Positions 1-12,400 are shown, numbered from the stretch's first letter. The stretch is 64,000 nt of DNA from Pilatotrama ljubarskyi (GCA_022385805.1 MU277672.1:230012-294011); one strand, 5' to 3'. The notes: generated from the letters alone by a model not told the origin. Translations and numbers: made by a program.

Positions 1-1022
1 AGCGGGGGACATACCGAGGCGCGCTACGCATGGGTGTTCCGATGCGAGCTTCCTTGATGGGATGCTGAACAGCGCCCGGGGGCAGGCAAGGTTAGCGATG
101 GGTCAGGGCGAAGAAGCTACCGAGCGGAGAAAGGAGAACGACGCGGGTGGCAATCGGAGGACGGAAACGGGAGACGGAAGACGGGCCTCGGGGGGACGGG
201 GATGGCACGCACCTCTCGGCATACTCGCTAAGGCGGTTGGCGATAAGGAGGACGTTGGCCAGGTGCGCCCTCGACCAGTTCTCGCGCAGCAGGTTCTCGT
301 ACAGGTGCAGGTCGCAATGCGGCATGAAGACGATCGTGGGCGATCGCAGGCCATAGCTCGCGTGCTGCGAGTGCCGAGAACGACAAAAGAAGGGACGAGT
401 CAGCGAGCGAAGGGAAGGGAGACAGCACAAGGCCGCAGGGGGCCATAATCGGACGGAAGGGATAGAAGAGCATGCGACGTACTCGGTTCTCGGGGAGAGG
501 TGTCAGCTTGAGCCGCGCGAGAAGCTCCAGGTCCTCTTTCGCGAAGACGGGGTCGTATACGGATACTTTGGTGCGGTCCTGGGGTGGATGAACACGCGCT
601 GATGATTTGATGGGAACGTCTACATACATGGGAAGACAACACACTATGCTCAGATCGTCGCACGCTGCAAGGAGGAACGCGAGCTGCGCGCGAGCGTCAC
701 GCGACGACGCCGGACTTCCCAGTCCGAGGCACAATACGTCCGGTGCGGCGTCCGACGCTACGAACGCCTCTTCGAGCGACTCGCGCAGGCTCTCTGGAGA
801 TGCGCAAGTCAGGAGGGTCCGGACGAGACAGTTAGGATAGATCGACGGACGTTGTGCCTCGCGCAACCAGTCGCTTTCGGTGAGTTCTTGCGAGGCCCTG
901 TCCAGGAGGACATCGGGGGAAGGGGGTGCTGCTTGGGGCCTGTTCTTGCGTTTCTTCCGAGTCCGAGCTGGAGCGAAGTGATCGTCATAGTCGAACTGTG
1001 GGTTGCCTTCGTCGTGGGCCAT
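1..1022 (-). CDS. SRR1-like domain protein, 3' end cut by window edge
   Basis: The protein resembles the SRR1 family (plant SENSITIVITY TO RED LIGHT REDUCED 1 and its fungal and animal relatives), whose biochemical role is unclear. The start is the ATG at 1022 (MAHDEGNPQFDYDD), followed by a basic Arg/Lys stretch. The SRR1 core is visible as LCLGLGSPASSRDARAQLAF, then VSVYDPVFAKEDLELL, then FMPHCDLHLYENLLRENW. The exons must be spliced: one intron lies after the residues PLPENR (donor GTACGT near 487, acceptor near 371). Another lies after LSEYAE (about 216 down to 67) and restores the typical SRR1 C-terminal motif SIPSRKLASEHPCV. An in-frame 45-nt stretch near 585-630 (between LPMY and DRTKVSVYDP) may be a further small intron. 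The gene continues past base 1, so the C-terminus is missing. Family call is solid; function is not known. Confidence 0.8.
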
Positions 1023-2351
1023 AACCACATGCGCCAAAGCGAGGATTTGTCTTCTCTCCACGTGCAAAGGGATGGTTTGTATAAGGAGGGATCACGCACA
1101 AGGCGTGGAGTCAAACTTCGAGGCTCTGAGAAAGTTACAGAGATGTAAGCGCTCGATGTCACTGCGTTGACGCTGAAGCCTTCTGATTCAAACACGCGCA
1201 AACATTGGCCACGTGCGGGCTCTCGGCGGGCGTCCCGACGAGCGGAATTGCGACCTGCACATCAACGACTGTATGAAACACATCTTGTGCCTTTGCACCC
1301 ACTGCCGACATTGCTTGGGCATGAGCAGTATCAGGTCTGTCTCTTCTCCCTCCTCCGTCGCACATCTCTGGCCTTCGCGCGTTCATTTAGAAAGCTACGG
1401 GCACCAATAAAGTACTAGCGTATAATGCCGGCAACACAACTTCGCCCGCGCATCAAACATCGGACGAGCTTGCCCTCTAAGGCAAACGGTCTGTCGTGGC
1501 ATAGGACCCAAGCAAGACTCGTTCATGTCAAACGCGTGAGGATCACACAGCGCGCGGAGGTCGAAAAGACGCTGCTTCATCCAGTCCCTGTCATCCTCTT
1601 CGAGTGCGCCGGGCACCTACCTGGATGATTGTGCCGTATCTATAGGCTTTGCGAAGCCATTTTACGTGTTACAATCGCGACGGCCCATCTCATTTGGCTC
1701 CGGCAACTCAGATGTAAGATCCGCTATGTGCGGGCCAATCTGGCTTGTCAATGTGTGCGCCCGCTATGTATGACGCGAGCACCAATATCTGTAAGCGAAC
1801 GCAGCCGCTGCAGTCTGGCCAGCAGGCTACAGACTACGCGCGCCACGCCCGCCTGCAATATGTATACCCGTTTACGCCCCTGCAGTACTGTGCGTATTGA
1901 ACGCTGTGCTGTGTTCGCGAGTGTTCGCGCGGGAAGGACGCCGGTAAGCGCTCTACGAGCCCAGTGCGTGCGGAGAAATGCCGCGGGGCACAGCGGCATA
2001 AACGCTCTGCCTTAAGCGACCCCGCTCTTTTGTCCTCGCCATGCTGCCATCGATGAGAATATGGCCTTCTCGATCTCAGCGATCGCGTTGTGTACCGCCG
2101 CGGGCTTGGAATCACACATGGTGCCAGGTGGACGTGTACAACAACTAGGACGATGTGGATAGTGATTGAGGAAACCAAGGCTACAGACTGTTGTGAGCTG
2201 CCCGCCAACGGGCATTATACTAATGCGGGGTACAAAGTAAGGTAAGGGAGCACATAGCGAAGCACGGACAATAGCTGGTATGAGTGGGGGTTCCAGTACG
2301 TGCCAGGACTAGGAGGCTGTGTATCGTGGAGGAGTGTGCCAGGACGCAAGC
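1023..2351. other. Intergenic; weak coding-like fragments only
   Basis: No gene can be supported here. Minus-strand fragments read sensibly for short stretches (around 2012-2120, peptide VHNAIAEIEKAIFSSMAAW; around 1450-1616, peptide EEDDRDWMKQRLFDLRALC), but I could not join them into one model and they match no family I know. They could be exons of a lineage-specific gene or a decayed one. Confidence 0.3.
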
Positions 2352-3269
2352 TCACTCTGGATCTTCATCGGCAGGCCAGTGCGACGAGTCCGAGCCACCA
2401 GGCGACGGCGAGTTGAGCACGACCCGCCAGTAACCACCGGGACTGGTCGCGGCGGTGTTTGCGCTGTCGGGCCCGGAGTCATTCAGTTCGACCTGCGCCG
2501 GAGGAACGGTGTCGACGACCAGCGAAGGCTGCGGGGTGTTGGCGGCGACCTCCGCACCCGCCACTTGCGGGACTGGGCCAGACGAGCCCATGACCAGTGA
2601 ACCCAGTGCGTAACGAAAGGCTTGACGGAACGACTCACCGGACTGGTCTCCATCCGCGACTTGCTGGGAGGTGGCGCCGGTCCCCTCTGACGTCGCGCCC
2701 TCGCTCGAGGTAGTCGCCTCTGGTCCCGGGTCCTCCTCTTCGGCCATCGCCTCCAGGGTCGCGCCCTCACTCTCCGCCGCAGCACCTGATACCGAAGCGG
2801 AACAGCATGTGCGGGGCCGCTCAGCCGGCGTATGAGTGGTGGAGGACGGCGAGACGCACCTGGCCGGCTCAAGCTGCAGGAGTGGCCCTTCAACGCGCAT
2901 GTGAGGCATGTCGGTATTGCAGCGCCCTTCACGCGCTCACAACCGATGTGCTGCTTGCGGCTGCCAGCGGAGATTGAGGCCGAGCTCTCCGGACGGGATA
3001 CACGAAGGGACCGACTCACCACCTGTCGCAGGCGGTACGACGCGTCCCTCGACTTCCGCCCTTGGGAGCGGGCGGCGGGTACACGCACTTGATGTCTTTC
3101 TTGACACAGTGCTGGCAGGCCACTCTTCCCAGGCACGGCTGGCACAGAACTGCGCGACGCGTTCGAGGGTTGACACGTCCCTCGTAAGGCGGCGGGACCG
3201 GAGGTAGTAGAGGGATAGCGACTCACTCTTCTTGTTCCGGCAATGGCGACAGGAGCGGTTCTTGACCAT
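2352..3269 (-). CDS. Tandem double Zn2Cys6 cluster protein A
   Basis: This is a spliced gene of about 230 residues. Exon 1 starts at ATG 3269 (MVKNRSCRHC) and ends with phase-1 donor GTGAGT at 3226. The acceptor CAG before TTCTGTGCC joins to give CRHCRNKKILCQPC...CQHCVKKDIKC, a CX2CX6CX8CX2CX6C cluster with one extra Cys. The next intron splits a Cys codon (phase 2) and joins CDRC to RKQHIGC, then CLTCALKGHSC, a second full CX2CX6CX10CX2CX6C cluster. A phase-1 intron then leads to an acidic, Ser/Thr/Glu-rich tail ending PADEDPE. Zn2Cys6 clusters are fungal DNA-binding modules of Gal4 type, but two in tandem in a short protein without the usual middle homology domain is atypical. A paralogue with the same intron plan lies at 5875-6433. 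Function is inferred only as a zinc-binding, possibly nucleic-acid-binding, protein. Confidence 0.75.
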
Positions 3270-5874
3270 CTTGGGAGCGCAACTAGAAGGGTCTGTCAAC
3301 GGGCACCAGGAAGAGGGAGGGGAGGAGTGGGTTGGTGGAGGGAGAAGGGAAAGGCGCATGTTGTTATATATGCAGAGACCCTGGCGAGAGACTCGGACTT
3401 TTGACACAGCTTGCTTGAACGGGATCTGCCTGCTACCGGCGGCGGAGAGAATGCAGTCTGCATCCAGAGCGTCGGGTCAGATCAGAGGATGGCCACCAGC
3501 GCTGCATAGAGAATCCGCGAGCTATTTCGTAAAGTGCGCATAATTGCGGACAGAAGACATACGCTCGGCTTCGCGCCAGGGAGCCCGGCACGATTCAAGT
3601 TCCGTTTCATCGTTGGGCAACGCAGGGTCCTCCGAGCGGCGCCGTGGCTAGTGACTCGGACGGGATATATCAATGCGGAAGGAAGGGAACAGAGAAAACG
3701 AATACGGTGCGGCTTCTTCACTGAGGACCTGATTGAGGACGCCGGGCGGCTCGGTGGCATGCCGCAGCATAGCCTGTCCTCCGTCCGGCTACAGCACTCG
3801 CACCTCGCCTGACGCACAGGCTCCGCCGATGCGTGCACTGGCGGACGATCAATCTCGCCAGCGCCGCCAATGGAGGGCTCTTGCGGTGAGGGGGGAGCCA
3901 AGTTGTTAGCCCGGACAGCGTATGTACACTTGTCGCCGTCGCGATCCGCTAGTGGCTGCAGCTGGGCGAAGCGAACAGATGGCAAATTCCGCGCACGTTT
4001 ACCCGAAACAACAATTGCCTGGCGAGAGAGGCCAGGAGCGATCAACGACGGGCGCGTCCTTGGACTCTCGGCGACTTGGTATCAGTGATTTTGTGTGGGG
4101 CAGCGCAATTCTGGCCTTTGCACAGGACGCTAGTAAGTACTTACCCACGCCTTCGGCAAGGGCTGTCGACTCGGAGGAGACAATGAGTTTGCCTCTAGCA
4201 ACGAGATCTCAGTACACGAATCGCCGACAGTTCCGTTCCCGGGCCCCTCTGGCCTTATCTGTCCTCGCGCGCACGCCTCGAGGCAGCCCACCTGAAACGC
4301 GTCGAACTCGTCGTCGAGGCTTCCGCCGTCCGTCCGTGGACAGAGAACAACCCGCACGACGCGACCCGCCCCACTCGCTCGCACGAGTGACGAGCGACTG
4401 AATGAGATGAGGATGCAGACGATAACGTACCGCGCGCGTTGGACCCTTGAGACCGCGTGCCTGGTCGACCTGGGCGGCACGTCCGACTATGCCCGCCACC
4501 AATATTGGTTCGCCCATGCATCTTGCACTTCTCTAGGCGCGTCTCTTGAGCAATGTATCGGCGGGCGGGCGGCTGGGGTGCCCTATCTGCCTAATGCTGC
4601 CTAGTCGTCCGCGAATTCCTGCAAGGGTCACCCTGACCTGGGCCACTAGCAGCGCCCACACGCCGCCGCACGAGGCCTCGTCTTCCAGAGCATGCGTGAA
4701 TGGCTCGAAGCCGCGAAGCTTGCTCGTCAGAACATGATCTTCGCCCGGGAGGAACCAGAGCTTGCCCGGGCCGCCTTCGTACAAATTTTGAGTGATGCGG
4801 GGCAACTTGCAATTGGGCGTTCGTTCATTCATGTCCGCTCGACAGATCACGGCGCCCGGCTAGTGTGCTCGTGCCGTATCGAGAGCAGCGTATGCCATAC
4901 CAGAGAAAAAAGTGTGTATTGCACGGCGGATCCGGGAGAGAGCAGAGGGAATATGATCGGGCGGAGAGGAAGCGGACAGCGGCGAATTCCAGCTTGTGAG
5001 CGACGGCGGGCTCACAGCGGCAGAGCGGCAGGCACCACGCTCGCGCCACCGCGCACGCGTGGGCCACAGGCTGTCTGCTACTGGCTGCTGGCACGCATTT
5101 CCTGAGCATCGTGCCCTGCTGCCCTCCGCGACCGCAGCCGTTCCGCGATCCGCGAAGTTGACAACGATCAACAGCCCAGGCACCTCGACCTGTCTCCCCA
5201 GCTCCGAGCTGGGCAATTGCTGGGAAGAGCTCGCTCTCGTAGCGAGAACTAAATGGCCCTTCCGACGCTCCTTTGAAAGAAGCGGCCTAGAAGCGCACGA
5301 GCGCATCACGCGAAGACCGCGAAGGACGTCCAAAAGGACACGACAACGGCCGAACGCGCAAGATTCGTGCTCACGCACAATCTCGCCGCGTAGTCCGTCG
5401 ACGTCAGCGGGAGATTCCTTCGCCAGCTGGGCAAACCTTGGAACTCGGCGTCTCTGTGGACTGTCCCAGCGGGACAGTAAGCGCGGGGCTCCGAATTCTT
5501 GAGATGCACTTCCTCCTCCCACGGTTGGAAACCACTTGCACTTCTCGAGAAGTGCGCCCGGGGCAAGTACAGCAGCACCTTCACATCCAGCTATGCCCAA
5601 CCTCGCTCGAGGGATCCCTCCATTCTCGCCCGCCATCCCATCACCCGCGGAGTCGACGTCGGGGCACGAATACGGCATCATGAGAACGGACGAGCACCAT
5701 ACAGTACGCACTCAGAGGCCCACGAACCGATCTACATCCACGTCTAGACCGCAACCCAACGCGATCTGACAAGCCACATGCCCACCCACACCGAGCTTCT
5801 CCCACCGCGTCCGGTCCAGAGCACCAAGGGTCCTCAGTTTTACGCGCCTCGCTCGCGCTCCCTGCAAACGCTCA
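3270..5874. other. 2.6 kb between the two zinc-cluster genes; no firm gene
   Basis: Several long open frames overlap on both strands, as expected in GC-rich DNA. The best candidates are on the minus strand. One at 4533-4850 contains the sensible-looking peptide LYEGGPGKLWFLPGEDHVL followed by KLRGFEPFTHALEDEAS. Another, at 4860-5711 (283 codons), resembles nothing known to me. I could not find a third copy of the zinc cluster here. One or more lineage-specific genes are possible. Confidence 0.3.
3360..3372 (-). promoter_or_regulatory. Probable TATA box of the double-zinc-cluster gene A
   Basis: The minus strand reads CATATATAAC here, roughly 95 bp upstream of the ATG at 3269, a normal distance for a fungal TATA element. 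Inferred from position and sequence only. Confidence 0.4.
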
Positions 5875-6433
5875 TCACGGAGTTTTGTGCAGCACCACAT
5901 CCAGCCACGGTGTGCGTTGCGCCGGCGGGGGCGACGGCTGCCCGTCGGACGCGCTAGGCGAAGACGGGGCTTCCGGCGAGGCTGGTGAGGCGAGCGTACC
6001 AGAAGACGGGGCCTGTGAGCGCAAGCGGTACCTGACGCTGGTAGAGCACGTACCGGAGCCCGCGGAGTCGAAGGAGCACGGTATGGGCTTGCGCGCACAG
6101 TGCGTACACGGTCCGTACCCTGGCCAATCGCAGCCGAGATGCTTGCGCCTGCTGGATGGAGAGGTGAGGTTAGACGCGTCTCGACGGTGGCAGGACGTAC
6201 CAGGCATCGCACGGCCGGTGTGGTGGCTGCGTACGCGGTGTGCAGGCGAGCCTTTGCTTGATGCACTCAACGCACCGGCTCTCCCCCTTGTCTTTCTCGC
6301 AGCGGACTGTTGGGTCGTCGCAGGCGTGAGCATGACGCGTCGAGCTGAACGCGGCGGCAGTGTGGCGGGTCGTACCTTTGCGTCCTGAACACTCGACGCA
6401 TGCGCGCGAGGTGCGCTTGCTAGCCGCCGACAT
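5875..6433 (-). CDS. Tandem double Zn2Cys6 cluster protein B
   Basis: This is a short spliced gene (about 120 residues) paralogous to the one at 2352-3269. The start is ATG 6433 (MSAASKRTSRACVEC). A phase-1 intron after SGRK (donor GTACGACC, acceptor CAACAG) yields CVECSGRKVRC...CVECIKQRLAC, a CX2CX6CX8CX2CX6C cluster. A phase-2 intron inside a Cys codon (donor GTACGTCC, acceptor CATCCAG) yields CDACRRKHLGC followed by CTHCARKPIPC, a second CX2CX6CX7CX2CX6C cluster. A third, phase-1 intron (donor GTACGTGC) probably ends at CACCAG near 5986 and leads to a Ser/Pro-rich tail ending VVLHKTP. All three introns match gene A in place and phase, which argues for duplication of one ancestor. It may bind DNA or another partner through zinc, but it lacks the large regulatory domain of Gal4-type factors. 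Confidence 0.72.
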
Positions 6434-7340
6434 CCTGGAAGTGCTGAAGCGGAGGAACGGCGTGATGAGGGTCTCCACGACGGTGGAACAACGGCTCGTC
6501 AGCTAAGGCACTTTTATGCCCCAGCCTCCCAGAATTGCCGCCAGAGGACGGGGTGGCGAGCCGCTAGGAGCGCCGATGGGCTTCTATCGTTCGCTCGACG
6601 CGGTAGGGCCATGGGTGGTCCCGCGGGGCAACGGGCACGGAGGAGGAGAGGTCCACCGCCAGCCCGCTCGCTCGGAAAGGTAGGATGATATTGTCATTTT
6701 CTTCGCGCGGGCGGCTTGCAGAAATAGACTCAGATCGATTCCTGCAATCGTCACGGAGCGTGTGAGCGAGAACCCTCGGAAGCAGGCACGTCCATAACAA
6801 GAATGTCTTCGCTGTCGCGCTGCATTAGTGCCGTCAGCGCCGTGGCAGAGGTAATTTACTTGTGTCTTGCGTGATGAATCAGGGGCGAGACTCACCGTAC
6901 ATTGGACGGTATAGCTTCGTAATCTCAACGGTGCACTGTCAGCGACGACGGCCGCCATAAGGCGAAAAAGAACACTGTACAGGAACATACCGATGCACGG
7001 CGAGTTCCTTGCGTCGCCTGCTCGGGCAGTCCCGAGCTGTATGATGTCAAGCGGCAGATCTACAGGAGCCTGTTCGCATCTGACCGAGAATTCAATTTCG
7101 TGCACAGTGCGGCCAAGGCGGTGCCTCGCTTTCGGAAGGTATCTGATTTTTCAGCAGCTGTCACGGCAGCGCCGGGCGACACCGAGCGGGGTATGCCAAA
7201 CTGGCAGCGCACGATGTTGGGCACGGCCGGGAGCCGGCTGCGGAGATTATGGGAGGCGGGAAAGTTGTGGGAATTCAAACGGTGTTGGTACAGCGCAGCC
7301 GGCTAGACGGCTCGAACAGATCCTGTTGGTACATCAAACT
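6434..7340. other. Intergenic, promoter side of zinc-cluster gene B
   Basis: I see no supportable gene. The longest minus-strand frame (6584-7105) begins with GTG rather than ATG and shows no recognisable domain. The stretch should hold the promoter of the gene starting at 6433 and the 3' UTR of TMA20. Confidence 0.35.
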
Positions 7341-8062
7341 CTAGAGCTGCTGGACTTTCCAGAGGTCGTCTCCCAGATACGTCACCGTTTCTACGCCCAC
7401 GCCTTTGTTCACCTTCCGAATCTCCTCGGTGCTCATTTTCGTGAGACCGATTCCGGCAGCGTGTTCCTTGCCTTCGGCATGGATGGCCACGGGGGTGTTG
7501 GCGGGAAGGGCCGCATCTGGCGGCGGCAGATGCCCTCCTGCCGACGTAAAACCCGGACACATCATATGGGCGCCAGCGAGGAGAAAGCGTATGGCGCCAC
7601 GGTCAACCCTGACCTGTGGCAGGATGAAGGGATCTGTACCGGCATGGCGCGGGTGAGGCCACATCGTCTCCGACGCGTGGGCTTACGTACATTTGTGCAA
7701 AAGCCTCAGCGTAGGGAAAAAGGGCCCATCAAAGTGCTGGAAGAAGAGGGGCTCGCCGTGCAAGGTGTAGATGGAGATGTGCTCTCTACTGCGGAGGCGC
7801 GTGAGGACGGACGACCAATGGCGATCGGAGGATTGGGAGGACTGACCACTTGACGAGGGTGAGGGACTCCTTCTTGGGCCATATCTGCTCGAGAGTCTCG
7901 GGGTTGATCTTCCATTGGCTGAGGATGCTGGAGCGGATGGCGCGTTGGACCGAGGACTTCACGCTGACCTGGCCCGAGACATCCGAGGAGGGCTGGAACC
8001 TGGCCGACGTAGTCAGCGCCTGGGCCGTCTTCGGCGACAAGATGGGCGCACTTTTTGAACAT
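7341..8062 (-). CDS. TMA20: TMA20 / MCT-1 translation machinery-associated PUA protein
   Basis: Homologue of yeast Tma20 and human MCT-1, which binds the 40S ribosome with a density-regulated-protein partner and acts in ribosome recycling and re-initiation. The first coding exon is only 11 nt (ATG 8062, MFKK). It is spliced through a phase-2 intron to [20 protein letters not shown] and [12 protein letters not shown]. The next junction restores [17 protein letters not shown], then [11 protein letters not shown]; the last restores [20 protein letters not shown] and [10 protein letters not shown]. The C-terminal PUA domain continues with [20 protein letters not shown] and ends DDLWKVQQL. All splice junctions restore the family consensus, so the model is strong. 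Length (about 185 residues) is normal. Confidence 0.93.
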
Positions 8063-9416
8063 ATCTCCGAAATCGAGGGCGTTGCGGAGTTGGAGGGATG
8101 TGCAGACGGTCAGAGAGGCACAGGCGCTGGGGCGTGGACGGGTGCGGCAGAGAGATGCTATCTCGGAAAATGCCGCCCACGGTCCACCCCGCGATCGGGT
8201 TCGCATCGCTCTTCGACAGATCGCCTCGATCGCCTCCAGACATTGGGGTGTGGCACACAACGCCCACTCTCAGCCTCTGCAACTCGTCTTCCCCCCCATC
8301 CACCCCCGTCCCCTGCAACGAGGGGCCCCAGTCTCCTCCAGGCCATTGTGTATACACCTTCGGATGTCCGCAACGATCATCCCGACGACGTTCTGACCCC
8401 CGCACGGAGGCAGTTCCACCTGAACGCTTCAGAAGGCTGCTTAGTATGGGAATTCTGACATTCCGGCGCTGATTCCATAACGTAGACGCGCTACTCGACC
8501 CCGCTGGCGGCGTCCCCCACCCCATAGAAGTGAAAGCAGGGCAGCGGCGGAGATGGAGGGCTGCCCGGGGCCGCCCGGGCAGCCCAGCAGCCCACCCCGA
8601 CGCATCTGGCTGCGTTGCGCGAGGTGCACGTATGCTTTTGCTCTTGGGTGACAGCTCCTGCTCGTGGGTGATACGTGCAAACTGCTCCCGAGCACCGCCA
8701 ATTGTCGCCGAACTCTGAGCTTATCCCATGTGCCGCCGGCATACATCATAGAGCCCTAGCGCCCATGTGCTTTTCGGCGCCTCTTCTGCACCGCCCCATT
8801 CAACCATTCACGGGAGTACCTCCCGGACAGCCGCCTGTCTCCAGGCGCACCTGTCTCTCGGACGCTCGCCGCAAAGCGTCCCCCAAATCACAACGGCCTA
8901 GACGGGCACCCTACGCATTTCACGAACACCAGCTGACCCTCGGATCCTGCGCGACAACGCCACGACGCCCGCCTTTGCAACTCCGACTCGCACTCTAACC
9001 AAGGACGGGCGAACCGCGTCCCCATCTCAGCGGCACTAGGGCCTCGAGGGTTCACCAGTAACCCCCCACGTTCTCGGCGCAAGAAGCAAGAGATACATTA
9101 CTTTCTCGTATTCCTCTGTCGTAAGCTATTGTTACATGTGTTGTAGATGCGGCGAACAGCGAGATGGCGATAGCAAGGGTACACGGACGGGCTGCTGACA
9201 TAAACGGGGCGGAAAGGGAGACCGGCGGCAGGAGCGCGACAGGCACGCACGGCGACGCACCAAGCGCACGAGGCGCGATAGGAAAGTGGGCGACGAGCGG
9301 CAGCGAGCAAACAAGCGGAGAGAGAAATAAGGGAATGGAAGGGGGGAAAGGGAGGGAGGTGATGTCTATCATACAGTGAGACATAAGTCATGCGGTGCGG
9401 TCCGTCCGTCCGTCCT
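8063..9416. other. Intergenic between TMA20 start and XPO1 stop
   Basis: The stretch carries the TMA20 promoter/5' UTR and the XPO1 3' UTR. Open frames here on either strand show no domain or conserved-looking stretch. No RNA gene or repeat was recognised. Confidence 0.4.
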
Positions 9417-12400
9417 TCAGATGTCCTCGTCCTTGTCTTCGAGCTGCGAAGGCTTGAGCATGCCCGGAATGCGCATCGCCGCCTCGCGCTCTGCCTGCGC
9501 CTTGCGCTGCGCCTCGGCCTCCTTCTCCTCGAGGTACAGATCCGCGTTGTCGCCCGAGAACTCCTTGAGCTGCACGAGGAAGTCGCGCAGCGCCAGCTTG
9601 AACCGGTTGATGTCGCTGTGGAACTCGCCCAAGCACACGACGAACGTCTGGATCTGCGAACTACAAGAGGTGATCAGTATAATTTCTGGGACAACCCCAG
9701 AACGAGCACTTACTTCTGAACGTGCGGGAAGGCCGACTTGAGAAGGTTCGCAGTGTACTCGCGTAGGAACACGGAGTTGCTGATGGTAGGGTCCGGCACA
9801 GTCGCCGGGTCATAGAGCGGCACGGTGATCTGGTTGGTCTCCACCAGCTGGAACATCCGCGCGAGCAGCAGCGACTGCAGCTTGAACCCGCTCTTGTGGT
9901 CCGTGTCCGTCAAAACGTAGAAGATGTCCTGCATGATGCTCAGGAAGTACTGCTGGAAGAACGCGTTTGACACCGCGGGATCGGCGCCCGCGAAGTTGTT
10001 CACGACCTCCAGGCACACTAGGCACAACCCGACGTGAGTATCCCGCCCCGCCGGCAGAACCGAGAGCAACTTACAGTTCAATCCTGTCTCTGCGATGTCA
10101 CGCATCGTGTGCTTGATAGCCCAGATGATGCTGTCCATGAATAGCTTGAACTGCGGCGGGGGAATGGTCAAGAGCGCTACGTGACACGCGTCAGCACGCA
10201 GGAAATGTATCAAGGCCACGCCAGAACACGCACCAGGGAAGCAGTTCAGGTTAATCGCACGCAAGAGCTTGAAGAACCCGACACGGTGCTCGGGGAACTC
10301 GGAGAAGTCTTGGTTGATCATGTTTAGCGTCGGCTCAAAGACGGCGTCCAGGATTGCCGGGACTTGCGGTGTGAGCAGCGGCTGGTCCGACGGTCAGTAC
10401 AAGAACTTTGACAGTTCAGCGCCGGCAAAAGGAGATGGAACATACCCCGAGACGGCCAATGATCGTTGCCACGACGTTCAGCACCTCCGCGTCCCGTGCG
10501 GCAGGCACGTTGCGGTTATAGTCCCCGAGGATGGCGTCTAGGAGCGGCGGCATAAAGTTGTTATTTACCGTCTCAAGGTCCTCCGACTTCTTGATGAACG
10601 TCTCCATGAGCTTGAGGATTTCCTTTTTTATTGTGCGGAGCTGCCGGACTTTCGGCGTCTTCGTCGCAATGAGGCCTAGAAAGGACACGCCTCCGGGTGA
10701 GCGGGTCGTCGGCGAAAGGGGGGAGACGTGCAGGGCTTACCTTCACGCGCGACGGTCTCGCTGATGATGCCGCTGACGGCCTTGTACAGGCCGAGCATGT
10801 CCAGGAATATCCTACCAATCTGCGGGAGATAGAACGTTCCGATCGACGTGCACGCGGCGACATTCGTCTTCAAGACGTTCGACAGGATCTTGATGTTGTC
10901 CATGCTGCTGAGCACGTCGACGTTCTGCGCGGCTTGCGCCATTAGAGAATCCCACTACGGAGATACCGGCGATTAAATCATATATCAGCCGTCGAAACCT
11001 AATCTACATACCGCATTGTTGGGCAGCTCCATGAGCTTCGCTATCAGTTTCTCCTGCTGAGGCTTGTTAGGCTGGGCAGAGATCATGTAGCCGACCGCCT
11101 CGTAGAAGGTGTGGACCTATGATATCCGGTCAGCACATGGCATGCACGCAACATGACGCTGAGGCTACTCACCTGCTGAGGAGATAGGTCGACCGTGATA
11201 CGGTGAAGCATTCGGAGGATCTCGTCCACGAAGGGCTCCGACTCTCCGGACTGCTGCATGACAAAATGCCGCCGACATTTCTGCGCGATCTTGATGAAGG
11301 TGTCGCAAGCCATGTCCTGGACGCCTACAGGTTATTAATCAGAAAGGCCGTTCCGAGGACGTACATGAGACCGGGATGAACGTACCTTCATGTGTCTCGT
11401 GCATGAATTCGAAGAGCTTGTTGACGACCGTCTTGAGGAACTTCCAATGCGCCTTCAGGAAGCGGGGATACTGGCCGACAATGTACATGATGTCCGATGC
11501 CACAACGGCCTTGTTGTCCTTCCCGCGCTTAATCTCGCACAGACCGAGAAGGTCTTTGATGACGGTGACCAAGAAGCGCTTCTCCTGCTCCTCGTCTGCG
11601 CAAGCAGGTAAGCACCCGAGCTCGGAAGGGAAGGAGAGCGTACGTACTCATTGCACCCGAGATGGAGCCGATGGCCCAGCAAAGCGTGTTCAGGTTCTGC
11701 CACGACCACTCGGAGCCGTCGACCTGCTTCTGCAGCTTCTCCGTGAGAATGTTCTCCGTGTCGTTGACGTCCAAGTGCGTGAGGTACACGAGGAGCTCAC
11801 GCATCGACTTGTACAGCACGATGGTATCGCTCTCCTTCATGAACTCTCGGACAATCTCTCCCTCCTCGTTTTCTACGATCAAGACCTGCCCGGCATGTCA
11901 GTCATGCAAGCTATGCGACGTGCTGCTCGCAGGATACGCACCTCCTCCGGCTTGACCATCTTCTCAATGACCACCAGACGCAAATTCGAGAGCACGTCGC
12001 TGTAGATATTCTTGCGCAGGGACATACCGCTGAGCATGCCTGGGCCGGACCCGCCTAGGCTCAGGTTCATGAGCAACCCACTCTCACCGATGGGCAAACT
12101 CTGGATCTCCTCATACAGCTCCGCGACGAGCTTCAGCCAGTACTCCAAGCAGATCTTGAAGATCTCCCGCTCGTCTACCTGCGAAATCTTCACCATGTAC
12201 AGGTGTGCATTCAGCAGGACGTCGCGGTTCGACTCGGTCTCTACTGCGCGGAGGTGATTCGAGAGGAAGTTGGAAAGGAAAAGGGCGAGGTTGAGCACGA
12301 GTTCCTGGCCGGCATCGCCGGCGTTGGCGTATGCCTGCGCGATGTTCGTACTCGGGGGAATCATGCGGTTCACGGATGTCATGACCATGGCGAACAGAAT

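Noticed and set aside
3482..4045. 187-codon minus-strand ORF
   Set aside because: Scattered Cys residues (CECCSRTEDRLCC) suggested a third zinc cluster, but the spacing does not fit and no splice joins complete it.
6584..7105. 173-codon minus-strand ORF upstream of zinc-cluster gene B
   Set aside because: The first codon is GTG, composition is mixed and no domain or splice partner was found.
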